Source: Comamonadaceae bacterium (GTDB lineage: Bacteria; Pseudomonadota; Gammaproteobacteria; Burkholderiales; Burkholderiaceae_C). From it: DNA of 15,296 nt. This document shows positions 1-7,230 of the stretch, piece by piece (position 1 is the stretch's first letter; each line of letters begins with the position of its first letter). Both the position numbers and the translations under genes were made by a program. The stretch covers positions 1-15,296 of the forward strand of contig JAIXXW010000274.1 in assembly GCA_027490555.1 (NCBI GenBank), read 5' to 3'. Under the pieces are notes generated by a model. The model saw only the letters and a program-made list of their open reading frames with translations, searched no databases and was not told where the DNA came from.

Positions 1-42
1 GGCCGACAGGGCGGTGAACAAGAAAGAAGAAATCGACTTCAT
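1..42 (-). CDS. Start of an exported protein, possibly a c-type cytochrome (partial)
   Basis: Only the first 14 codons lie in the window, reading MKSISSFLFTALSA on the minus strand. A lysine followed by a hydrophobic stretch is the beginning of a Sec signal peptide, so the product is probably exported. The gene diverges from engB. In many Comamonadaceae the gene divergent from engB encodes a cytochrome c4-like protein, so that is the best guess, but it comes from neighbourhood knowledge and no haem motif is visible here. The ribosome-binding site is weak. A TAGAAT -10-like box lies upstream at 76-81 on the minus strand. Confidence 0.45.
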   Translation of the reverse strand, partial: MKSISSFLFTALSA

Positions 43-75
43 GGCGTGATCCAGGTGATGGCGCAAAACCCAGGG

Positions 76-85
76 ATTCTACAAT
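76..85. promoter_or_regulatory. Overlapping divergent -10 boxes between the cytochrome-like gene and engB
   Basis: ATTCTACAAT reads TACAAT on the plus strand (80-85, towards engB) and TAGAAT on the minus strand (76-81, towards the divergent gene). The two -10-like boxes share a TA step, the arrangement of symmetrical bidirectional promoters. No good -35 hexamer is visible on either side. A 6-bp hairpin, CGTCAG-TTTC-CTGACG at 94-109, would lie at the start of the engB transcript. Confidence 0.4.
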
Positions 86-128
86 GAGGTCCGCGTCAGT
101 TTCCTGACGACCCAAGGTATCCCCATTT

Positions 129-908
129 ATGAGCTCCCGCCCCCAGGTTCGCGTTCCCGCCAGCCCCACCCCAGCGCCGAACGCCCGCACAACCGGGGCC
201 GGCGCAGCGAGCACGGCCCCCGCCACCGTGACCCCCATGGGCTGGATGCACACCGCCCGTTTTTTGACCACCGCCGCGCAGCTGCACCACTTGCCGGCGA
301 TGGACACCCCCGAAATCGCCTTTGTGGGCCGCTCCAACGCCGGCAAATCCACCTGCATCAACACCCTGACACAAAAAAAGCAGCTGGCTTTTGCCTCCAA
401 AAAGCCGGGCCGCACCCAGCACATCAACCTGTTCGCCTTGGGCAAGCAGGGCATCACCGACGCCGTGCTGGCCGATTTGCCCGGTTACGGCTATGCCGCC
501 GTGGCCAAAATGGACAAGCTGCGCTGGCAGCAGGTGATGGCCAACTACCTGGTCAGCCGCGAGAACCTCACCGGCATCGTCATGCTGTGCGACCCCCGCC
601 ATGGGCTGACCGAGCTCGACGACGTCCTGCTCGAAGTCATCCGTCCCCGGGTCGAGCAGGGCCTGAAGTTCCTGATCATCCTGACCAAGGCCGACAAGCT
701 GACCCGCGCCGAACAGGCCAAGGCCTTGTCGATTGCGCGACTGCAAGCCGGCGGTGGCGAGGTCAAACTGTTTTCGGCCCTGAAAAAGCAGGGCGTGGAC
801 GAGGTGGCCCAACTGCTGTGGGATTGGACCCACCCTGCAGGCGCTGCCACAGCACCGGCCCAGGCCGCCGAGCCCAGCGCAGCAGAACCCGAAGCCCTGG
901 ACGAGTGA
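129..908 (+). CDS. engB: Ribosome biogenesis GTP-binding protein EngB (YihA/YsxC)
   Basis: This is a TrmE-Era-EngA-EngB-type GTPase needed for assembly of the large ribosomal subunit. All G motifs are present in the 259-residue product: G1 GRSNAGKST (67-75), G2 around GRT (94-96), G3 DLPGYG (116-121), G4 TKAD (186-189) and G5 SAL (216-218). The KKPGRTQHINLF stretch is characteristic of EngB. The protein is longer than the usual 200-220 residues because of a low-complexity Ala/Pro/Thr N-terminus (about 1-36) and an Ala/Pro/Glu tail. The ATG at 129 has an AAGG at 114-117, a slightly long 11-nt spacing. An in-frame ATG at 237 would give a more typical length. The identification is firm and the start less so. 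Confidence 0.95.
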   Translation: MSSRPQVRVPASPTPAPNARTTGAGAASTAPATVTPMGWMHTARFLTTAAQLHHLPAMDTPEIAFVGRSNAGKSTCINTLTQKKQLAFASKKPGRTQHINLFALGKQGITDAVLADLPGYGYAAVAKMDKLRWQQVMANYLVSRENLTGIVMLCDPRHGLTELDDVLLEVIRPRVEQGLKFLIILTKADKLTRAEQAKALSIARLQAGGGEVKLFSALKKQGVDEVAQLLWDWTHPAGAATAPAQAAEPSAAEPEALDE

Positions 909-959
909 TGCCGGCCCGATGAGCGCCGCCGATCACCCAGCCTCAAGGAGCGATCCCCT

Positions 960-1967
960 GTGCATGCCGACATCCAGACCTGGTTTCAAGACCTGCCCCA
1001 CGGCATCCGCCTGAGCTGCCGCGGCTGCGGTGAACCCGGTCGTCCGGTGCTGCTGTTTTTGCACGGTTTTCCCGAAGGCGCCTGGGTCTGGGACCCTTTG
1101 CTGCTCCATTTTTCCCAGGCCGAGAACGGCGGCTACCGCTGCATCGCCCCCAACCTGCGGGGTTACGAGCGCTCGAGTGCGCCACAGGACGTCAAGGCCT
1201 ACCGCGCCAAACACCTGGTGCAAGACATCGTGGCCCTGATCGAAGCCGAATGCGGTACTGCCCATGGCCCTTTGCCCCTGGCGGCGCTGATTGCCCACGA
1301 CTGGGGCGGTGCCGTGGCCTGGAGCCTGGCCAACCAGCACCCGGACCGCTTGCGGCAGTTGGTGATCATCAACTCGCCCCACCCCGGCCCATTCCTGGAG
1401 GCCCTGCAAAACAACCCGGCGCAGCAAGCGGCCAGCGCCTACATGAATTTCCTGGTGCAGCCCGAGGCGGCCGAACAACTGGCGGCCAACGACTTCCAGC
1501 GCCTGTTCGGTTTTCTGACCGGCGAGGACGCCTCCTTGCCATCGCTGAGCCGCCTGGCCACGCCCGATGCCCCGTCCCGGCCAGCGCCCTGGCTCACGCC
1601 CGAGGTGCAGGCGAAATACCGCCAGGTCTGGCAGCATGGGCTGCAAGGCGGCCTGAACTACTACCGGGCCTCGCCCCTGCGCCCGGCCACCGCCCACGAC
1701 CCGGGCGCCAGCGGCGTGCAGATCCCGCCCGAGGCGCTGCGCATCGATGTGCCCACGCTGGTGCTGTGGGCGCAAGACGATGTGGCCCTGCTGCCCTGCC
1801 TGACCGAAGGGCTGGACCGCCACATCCCCGACCTGACCCTCGTCCCGATCCCGGACGCCACGCACTGGGTGGTGCATGAACACACCTCCCGGGTGATCGC
1901 CGACATCGCGCGATTTCTGGCCCAGGCTCCGTCACCCGGGCGGCCCGCCACGCCAGCGGCTCAGTAA
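960..1967 (+). CDS. Alpha/beta hydrolase of the epoxide hydrolase type
   Basis: This 335-residue alpha/beta-hydrolase fold enzyme probably opens epoxides through an aspartyl-ester intermediate; the substrate is unknown. The oxyanion motif HGFPEG is at 35-40. The nucleophile elbow HDWGG places Asp114 as nucleophile, as in epoxide hydrolases and haloalkane dehalogenases rather than serine esterases. A likely acid is Asp273 or Asp274, and the general base is His302 in THWVVHE. The cap carries Tyr161 (YMNFLVQPEAAE, resembling the soluble epoxide hydrolase segment around its cap tyrosine) and NYYR with Tyr235. These are the two epoxide-activating tyrosines, so epoxide hydrolase fits better than dehalogenase. 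The start is GTG, chosen for AAGGAG at 945-950, 9 nt upstream. It lies 51 nt after engB and its last 7 nt overlap the convergent acyltransferase gene. Confidence 0.85.
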   Translation: MHADIQTWFQDLPHGIRLSCRGCGEPGRPVLLFLHGFPEGAWVWDPLLLHFSQAENGGYRCIAPNLRGYERSSAPQDVKAYRAKHLVQDIVALIEAECGTAHGPLPLAALIAHDWGGAVAWSLANQHPDRLRQLVIINSPHPGPFLEALQNNPAQQAASAYMNFLVQPEAAEQLAANDFQRLFGFLTGEDASLPSLSRLATPDAPSRPAPWLTPEVQAKYRQVWQHGLQGGLNYYRASPLRPATAHDPGASGVQIPPEALRIDVPTLVLWAQDDVALLPCLTEGLDRHIPDLTLVPIPDATHWVVHEHTSRVIADIARFLAQAPSPGRPATPAAQ

Positions 1968-2821
1968 ACGCCAGGTTCGCCTTCGGGCCGGGTTTTGAAA
2001 CGCTTGTGCACCCAGTAATACTGCTCGGGCATGGTGTCGATCAGGGCTTGCAGCTCGCGGTTCATGCGGGCGGTGTCGGCCAGCGCGTCCTCGCTGGGGA
2101 AATCCGGCCACAGCGGCCCCACTTCCAGGCCATAACCGCTGGGGGTCATGCGGGTGGCGGCCGTCAGCACCCGGGCGCGCCCCAGCCGGGCAAAGCGCGA
2201 CAGAGAAGGCAGCGTGGCCGCCTGAACGCCATAAAAGGGCACGAACACCGAATCCTCGCGCCCAAAATCCATGTCGGGCAGCAGGTAGAGCTTGTCACCG
2301 GCGCGCAAGCCCGTGACGATCTGCTTGATGCCCTGGTGCCTGAAATACAGGTGGGCCTTGCCCGAGCGGTTGCGCCCCTGGCGCACCCATTCGTCCAGCG
2401 CCGCGTTGCGCTGCCGGGTGTAAATGCTGGCCACGGGCACCTCGTGCAGCACGCTCAGCACCATGCCGCCGGCGTCCAGACCCACAAAATGCGGGGCCAG
2501 CAGCACCACCGGGTCCGGGCCCTGCAGCGGCGACAGATCGCCCTGCACCGTCAGCCGGCGGCGCAGCAGGGCCTCCGAGCCGTGCCACAGCCAGGCGCGG
2601 TCCAACAAGGACTGCGTGACGAACACAAAATGGCGCCTGGCCATCTGCCAGCGCTGCCAAGCCGTGCGCTGCGGAAAACACAGCCGCAAATTCACCCGCA
2701 CCACATGCCGGCGCGACCGGGCCAGGGCAAACAGCACATGCCCCAAGACCCAGCCCAAACCGCGCAAGATCGGCAAAGGCCAAGGGGCCAACAGGCGCAT
2801 GAGAGAGGGTACCCAATGCAT
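1961..2821 (-). CDS. Lipid A biosynthesis acyltransferase, LpxL/HtrB family (second of a pair)
   Basis: This 286-residue inner-membrane acyltransferase of the LpxL/LpxM (HtrB/MsbB) family transfers a secondary acyl chain from acyl-ACP to the lipid A precursor. It shows an N-terminal hydrophobic anchor (about 5-35), the catalytic HX4D motif (H111-FVGL-D116), the LLPDMDFG segment (181-187) and the conserved C-terminal YYWVHKRFKTRP. The start is fixed by coupling: the upstream gene's TGA overlaps this ATG as TGATG, and AAGGA (2832-2828) sits 6 nt before it. An in-frame start 14 codons earlier would lie inside the upstream gene and is less likely. The family is firm; whether it acts as LpxL or LpxM cannot be told from the sequence. 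Confidence 0.92.
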   Translation of the reverse strand: MHWVPSLMRLLAPWPLPILRGLGWVLGHVLFALARSRRHVVRVNLRLCFPQRTAWQRWQMARRHFVFVTQSLLDRAWLWHGSEALLRRRLTVQGDLSPLQGPDPVVLLAPHFVGLDAGGMVLSVLHEVPVASIYTRQRNAALDEWVRQGRNRSGKAHLYFRHQGIKQIVTGLRAGDKLYLLPDMDFGREDSVFVPFYGVQAATLPSLSRFARLGRARVLTAATRMTPSGYGLEVGPLWPDFPSEDALADTARMNRELQALIDTMPEQYYWVHKRFKTRPEGEPGVY

Positions 2822-3651
2822 CACAGGTCCTTGCGCGGGGCTTTGTAACGGGCATAGGCCCACAGGTACTGCTGTGGGCAGGCCCGCACCATGGTTTCCA
2901 TGGCCTGGTTGATCTGCACCACCGCCGTCTCCAGGTCGGGCGACAGCGCATGCCCCAGCTCACGGGTGTGCAAACGGTAGCCCCGCCCCCAAGCCAGGCG
3001 CTCCCCCCAAATCAGCACCACCCGGGCCCCGGTCTGCAGGGCCAGGCGGGCCGCCAAGGTCATGGTGTACGCGGGCCGGCCAAAAAACGGAGCCCACACG
3101 CCCATGCCCTCGGGGGGCACCTGGTCGGGCAAGAGGCCCACCGCCTCGCCTGCACGCAAGGCCTTGATCATCTGGCGCACGCCCGCCAGCGTGGTGGGCA
3201 CCGCCTGCAGGCCCGGCCGGTTGCGCGCCAGGGCCATCACCTCGGCCAAAGCCGCGTGCCGCGCCGGGCGGTACAAGACCGTCAACTGGCCATGTTCGGC
3301 ACCGTAGCGCAAGGCCAAAGCCTGGGCAGTGACCTCAAAACACCCCATGTGCGGCGTCAAAAACAAAACCCCCTGGCCCTGGGCATAGGCCTGGCTGGCC
3401 GCCCGGTCATCGGCCCATTCCAGCGTGGGCGTGCGGCCCAGCCACAGGCGGGGCAGCTCGGCCGTCATGCGCCCCGACTGCCCGACCGCGCCCAGCACGG
3501 CATGCCAAGGCAGGCCTGCCTGCGCTGCATTGTCCAGAAAACGGCGGCGGTAGCGGCCCGACAACAGCCAGACCGCCCACCCGCCCACGCTCCCCAGGGC
3601 GTGCAAAGCCCACAGCGGCCAACGGGAAAAAAAACGGAACCAGCGCAGCAT
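2821..3651 (-). CDS. Lipid A biosynthesis acyltransferase, LpxL/HtrB family (first of a pair)
   Basis: This 276-residue member of the LpxL/LpxM acyltransferase family is a diverged paralogue of the downstream gene. It has an N-terminal hydrophobic segment (about 10-31), a catalytic motif of HX4E form (H101-MGCF-E106; the family tolerates D or E), the LLPDQVPPEG segment (173-182) and the conserved end QYLWAYARYK. The two genes overlap by one nucleotide and probably add two acyl chains in sequence. I chose the ATG at 3651 because the protein then begins MLRWFRFFSRWPL, the usual family N-terminus. The upstream context (CACCCCCCT) is not a ribosome-binding site, and a GTG at 3726 would add 25 atypical residues. 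Confidence 0.9.
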   Translation of the reverse strand: MLRWFRFFSRWPLWALHALGSVGGWAVWLLSGRYRRRFLDNAAQAGLPWHAVLGAVGQSGRMTAELPRLWLGRTPTLEWADDRAASQAYAQGQGVLFLTPHMGCFEVTAQALALRYGAEHGQLTVLYRPARHAALAEVMALARNRPGLQAVPTTLAGVRQMIKALRAGEAVGLLPDQVPPEGMGVWAPFFGRPAYTMTLAARLALQTGARVVLIWGERLAWGRGYRLHTRELGHALSPDLETAVVQINQAMETMVRACPQQYLWAYARYKAPRKDL

Positions 3652-3834
3652 AGGGGGGTGATTTTGCCCTGAACCGGTCTGGCCCCGGAATCGGGCCAGG
3701 GGCCTTGGCACTACCGGTTTATGCACCAGCGCTTACCGGTTCGCCCATCTGGTGCAGCCGGCCAGGCCTGCCTAACATCCAAAAGACACAAACCCAGCAA
3801 TCCCGGCCAAGCCGTGCAACCCCGGAACACCCCC
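3652..3834. promoter_or_regulatory. Divergent intergenic region with repeated ACCGGT and an inverted repeat
   Basis: This 183-bp space separates the leftward acyltransferase pair from the rightward HTH gene. The palindrome ACCGGT occurs three times, at 3673-3678, 3713-3718 and 3735-3740. A 7-bp inverted repeat, GCACCAG (3723-3729) and CTGGTGC (3749-3755), spans the third copy. No convincing -35/-10 pair is visible on either strand. The repeats could be binding sites for a regulator, possibly the adjacent HTH protein, but this is inference. Confidence 0.3.
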
Positions 3835-4416
3835 ATGAGAGTCCCACAAAACACCCAAAACTACATCAGCACCAGCCAGGCCGCCCGCATGCTGGGCCTG
3901 TCGGTCGGCACCGTCCAGCGCATGGTGCAAAACGGCGCCTTCAAGGCCTTCGTGACCCACGGTGGCCACCGCCGCATCCTGTCGAGTTCACTCGATGACT
4001 ACTGCAAAGAGCACGGCCTGAGCCCAAACTGGCCCGAACGGCTGCACAAGCCGCCCCAGGTGTGCGTCCTGCACGACGTCGAGCACATGAGCCCGGCGCT
4101 GCAAAGTCTGCAGGAATGGGCCTGCGTCACGGTCATGACCCACCCCCTGGATTTGATGGACATCGGCCAGGCCATGGCGGTGCTGTTTGTCGATGCCCGC
4201 ATCGCCTGGCTGCATGCCTCGCCGGTGCATTTGCAAAACGCGCGCCTGCAGGACGCCCACATCGTGCTCTACAACAGCCACAGCCTGCCCAGCCACAGCC
4301 CCTTGCACGAGGCGCGCCACCTGCAACTCTTCCCGGGCGACATCAGCACCGACCTGGTCGACGGCTACCTGCTGTGCCTGCGGCGTGGGCAGCCCCAGTC
4401 GGCGCTTTGCCATTGA
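3835..4416 (+). CDS. MerR/excisionase-like helix-turn-helix protein with an unassigned C-terminal domain
   Basis: The first 60 residues of this 193-residue protein form a MerR-like or excisionase-type DNA-binding domain: YISTSQAARMLGLSVGTVQR (10-29) is the helix-turn-helix, THGGHRRI (41-48) the wing, and a short helix follows. The remaining 130 residues alternate hydrophobic strands (VCVLHD, CVTVMTH, AVLFVD, HIVLYN, LQLFPGD) with helices. This suggests a compact alpha/beta domain, perhaps a degenerate receiver-like fold. It lacks a clear phospho-acceptor Asp and Lys pattern, so I do not call it a response regulator. It is not an excisionase in context, since no integrase or prophage is near. 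The ATG at 3835 has GGAA 7 nt upstream; an upstream ATG at 3721 would add 38 residues of atypical sequence. It ends 163 nt before groES. Its function is unknown, probably transcriptional regulation. Confidence 0.75.
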   Translation: MRVPQNTQNYISTSQAARMLGLSVGTVQRMVQNGAFKAFVTHGGHRRILSSSLDDYCKEHGLSPNWPERLHKPPQVCVLHDVEHMSPALQSLQEWACVTVMTHPLDLMDIGQAMAVLFVDARIAWLHASPVHLQNARLQDAHIVLYNSHSLPSHSPLHEARHLQLFPGDISTDLVDGYLLCLRRGQPQSALCH

Positions 4417-4441
4417 AACCAGGGGATTGTGAAGACCGGGT

Positions 4442-4470
4442 CTTGAAATCAACCCAAAAGCCCTTATCAT
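4442..4470 (+). promoter_or_regulatory. Promoter of groES-groEL
   Basis: A -35 box TTGAAA (4443-4448) is followed after 16 bp by TATCAT (4465-4470), a good vegetative promoter. CTTGAAA (4442-4448) also matches the heat-shock sigma-32 -35 consensus exactly. The CCCTTAT stretch before the -10 resembles sigma-32's CCCCAT only partly, so dual control is possible but unproven. The -10 box abuts the CIRCE operator, so HrcA bound there would block initiation. Confidence 0.75.
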
Positions 4471-4496
4471 TAGCACTCGCAGGAGTTGAGTGCTAA
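4470..4496 (+). promoter_or_regulatory. CIRCE operator (HrcA binding site) of groESL
   Basis: TTAGCACTC-N9-GAGTGCTAA is a perfect match to the CIRCE consensus, with arms at 4470-4478 and 4488-4496. CIRCE is bound by the repressor HrcA, whose activity depends on GroEL, giving feedback control of chaperone synthesis. It overlaps the last base of the -10 box. hrcA itself is not in the window. Confidence 0.97.
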
Positions 4497-4520
4497 CAGC
4501 ACCCCTCCTCTGATTTCAGC

Positions 4521-4550
4521 AGCACCTGGTTTTCTGGTGCTTTTGTTTTT
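4521..4550 (+). terminator. Terminator-like hairpin within the groES leader
   Basis: AGCACC (4521-4526) pairs with GGTGCT (4536-4541) across a 9-nt loop and is followed by TTTTGTTTTT (4541-4550). That is the form of a weak intrinsic terminator, 30 nt before the groES start and downstream of the promoter. An identical CAGCACC lies at 4497-4503, just after CIRCE, and could pair with the same GGTGCT. The two pairings exclude each other, as in an attenuator. It may instead be a fortuitous hairpin or affect translation. Confidence 0.45.
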
Positions 4551-4579
4551 AAACCCTTGTTTCATATTCAGGAGATTCC

Positions 4580-4867
4580 ATGAAACTGCGTCCTTTGGGC
4601 GATCGCGTGATCGTCAAGCGTGTCGAAAGCGAAACCAAAACAGCCTCGGGCATCGTGATCCCCGATTCGGCTGCTGAAAAGCCCGATCAAGGTGAAATCC
4701 TGGCCGTTGGCCCCGGCAAAACCAACGACAAAGGCGAGACCAAGGCCCTGAGCGTCAAAGTCGGCGACCGCGTGTTGTTCGGCAAGTACAGCGGCCAGAC
4801 CGTCAAGGTCGCCGGCGACGAGCTGTTGGTCATGAAAGAAGAAGACCTCTTCGCGGTAGTGGAATAA
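4580..4867 (+). CDS. groES: Co-chaperonin GroES
   Basis: This 95-residue, full-length GroES (Hsp10) forms a heptameric lid that closes the GroEL folding chamber. MKLRPLGDRVIVKR at the N-terminus and the mobile-loop motif SGIVIPD (23-29), whose hydrophobic residues contact GroEL, are diagnostic. So is the C-terminal LLVMKEEDLFAVVE. The ribosome-binding site AGGAG (4570-4574) lies 5 nt before the ATG. It is the first gene of the groES-groEL operon and is controlled by the promoter, CIRCE and leader hairpin upstream. Confidence 0.98.
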   Translation: MKLRPLGDRVIVKRVESETKTASGIVIPDSAAEKPDQGEILAVGPGKTNDKGETKALSVKVGDRVLFGKYSGQTVKVAGDELLVMKEEDLFAVVE

Positions 4868-4873
4868 CTTGCG

Positions 4874-4915
4874 GGACAGACCGACCGACGCGCGCAGCGC
4901 CCGGTCGCTCTGTCC
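4874..4915 (+). other. Intercistronic hairpin between groES and groEL
   Basis: GGACAGA (4874-4880) pairs with TCTGTCC (4909-4915). After a single C-C mismatch, CGACCG (4882-4887) pairs with CGGTCG (4902-4907). This gives a stem of about 13 base pairs with a GC-rich apical loop. No T-run follows, so it is not a terminator. A likely role is in processing or stabilising the operon mRNA. Confidence 0.6.
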
Positions 4916-4948
4916 TCAACCGATTAATTTGAATTTAGGAGCTTAAAA

Positions 4949-6598
<1,650 letters not shown>

Positions 6599-6616
6599 GT
6601 GCCCCGCTGTCTGGAC

Positions 6617-6634
6617 TGAGGGCCCAGGCCCTCA
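6617..6634 (+). other. Perfect 8-bp inverted repeat after groEL
   Basis: TGAGGGCC-CA-GGCCCTCA is an almost loopless palindrome 18 nt beyond the groEL stop. It has no T-run and lies upstream of the real terminator, so it may act as a 3' mRNA stabilising hairpin. Confidence 0.5.
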
Positions 6635-6650
6635 CCCGGCCCTGCAACGA

Positions 6651-6684
6651 GCCCCGCAAGGTTTGCGCCTTGTGGGGCTTTTTT
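6651..6684 (+). terminator. Rho-independent terminator of groES-groEL
   Basis: GCCCCGCAAGG (6651-6661) pairs with CCTTGTGGGGC (6668-6678) over 11 positions, one of them a G-U pair, with a 6-nt loop. It is followed by TTTTTT (6679-6684), a textbook strong intrinsic terminator. Confidence 0.95.
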
Positions 6685-6727
6685 GTGCCCGCCGCATGCA
6701 TGGGCCTGCTGCCAGTAAGATCGCCCT

Positions 6728-7135
6728 ATGCATTGGCACCCATGGTCACGGATCTGCTGTTGGCTGCTCCAGCTGGGCCTGGGGCTGGGCATGGTCTTGG
6801 CCAGCTTGAGCGCCGCCAGTTGGGCGCCCTCTGTAGCGCAGGCAGCGCAAACGTTTGCTGAACACCCGCATGCCGAACAGGCCAGCGAGCACACCAGCAG
6901 CGCCCATGCCGCGCACGACGAATGCCATGGGCATTCGGCCACGCCGACCGAAGCCAGCCAGGACGGCAAGGCCCATTGCACCGCCCATGCCGACTGTCAC
7001 CACTGCTGCCCGCTGGGTTGGGGCAGCGGGCTGGGCATGGCCGGGCACGGCGCGCCGAACATCCACCCTGCGGGCCCCAAGAGCGACTGGCACAGCGCCA
7101 GTTGGGTGCCCGATTTGCGTCCCCCCATCGCCTGA
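6728..7135 (+). CDS. Small exported His/Cys-rich protein, probably metal-related (CzcI/DUF2946-like layout)
   Basis: This 135-residue protein starts with a signal peptide: a short n-region, a hydrophobic core (about 9-32) and a likely cleavage after AQA near residue 39. The mature part is rich in His and Cys, with DECHGH (64-69), HADCHHCC (87-94) and many single His. It ends in a proline-rich PDLRPPIA. This layout resembles small periplasmic proteins such as CzcI and DUF2946 members found beside copper or cobalt-zinc-cadmium resistance genes, though I cannot assign it to one family. It precedes the membrane-cupredoxin gene by 95 nt on the same strand, which supports a copper-binding role. No ribosome-binding site is visible. 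A TAAGAT box at 6716-6721, 6 nt before the ATG, could give a leaderless mRNA, but no -35 box supports it. Confidence 0.7.
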   Translation: MHWHPWSRICCWLLQLGLGLGMVLASLSAASWAPSVAQAAQTFAEHPHAEQASEHTSSAHAAHDECHGHSATPTEASQDGKAHCTAHADCHHCCPLGWGSGLGMAGHGAPNIHPAGPKSDWHSASWVPDLRPPIA

Positions 7136-7230
7136 AACCGCTTGGGTTTGCAGGTTCCGCGCTGGCTTTGGTGCTGCGCGGCAGATGAATTGGGATCAGC
7201 GCAGCAGGGTCTGCGCGCAGGGATGCACAC

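Noticed and set aside
3721..3834. Upstream ATG extending the HTH protein by 38 residues
   Set aside because: The added residues are low-complexity and unlike the family N-terminus; the ATG at 3835 sits directly before the helix-turn-helix domain.
3835..4416. Excisionase of a mobile element
   Set aside because: The domain type is shared by excisionases and ordinary regulators; there is no integrase, attachment site or phage gene nearby.
7157..7181. CCGCGC/GCGCGG inverted repeat between the two copper-related genes as a terminator
   Set aside because: The stem is only six pairs with a 13-nt loop and no T-run.
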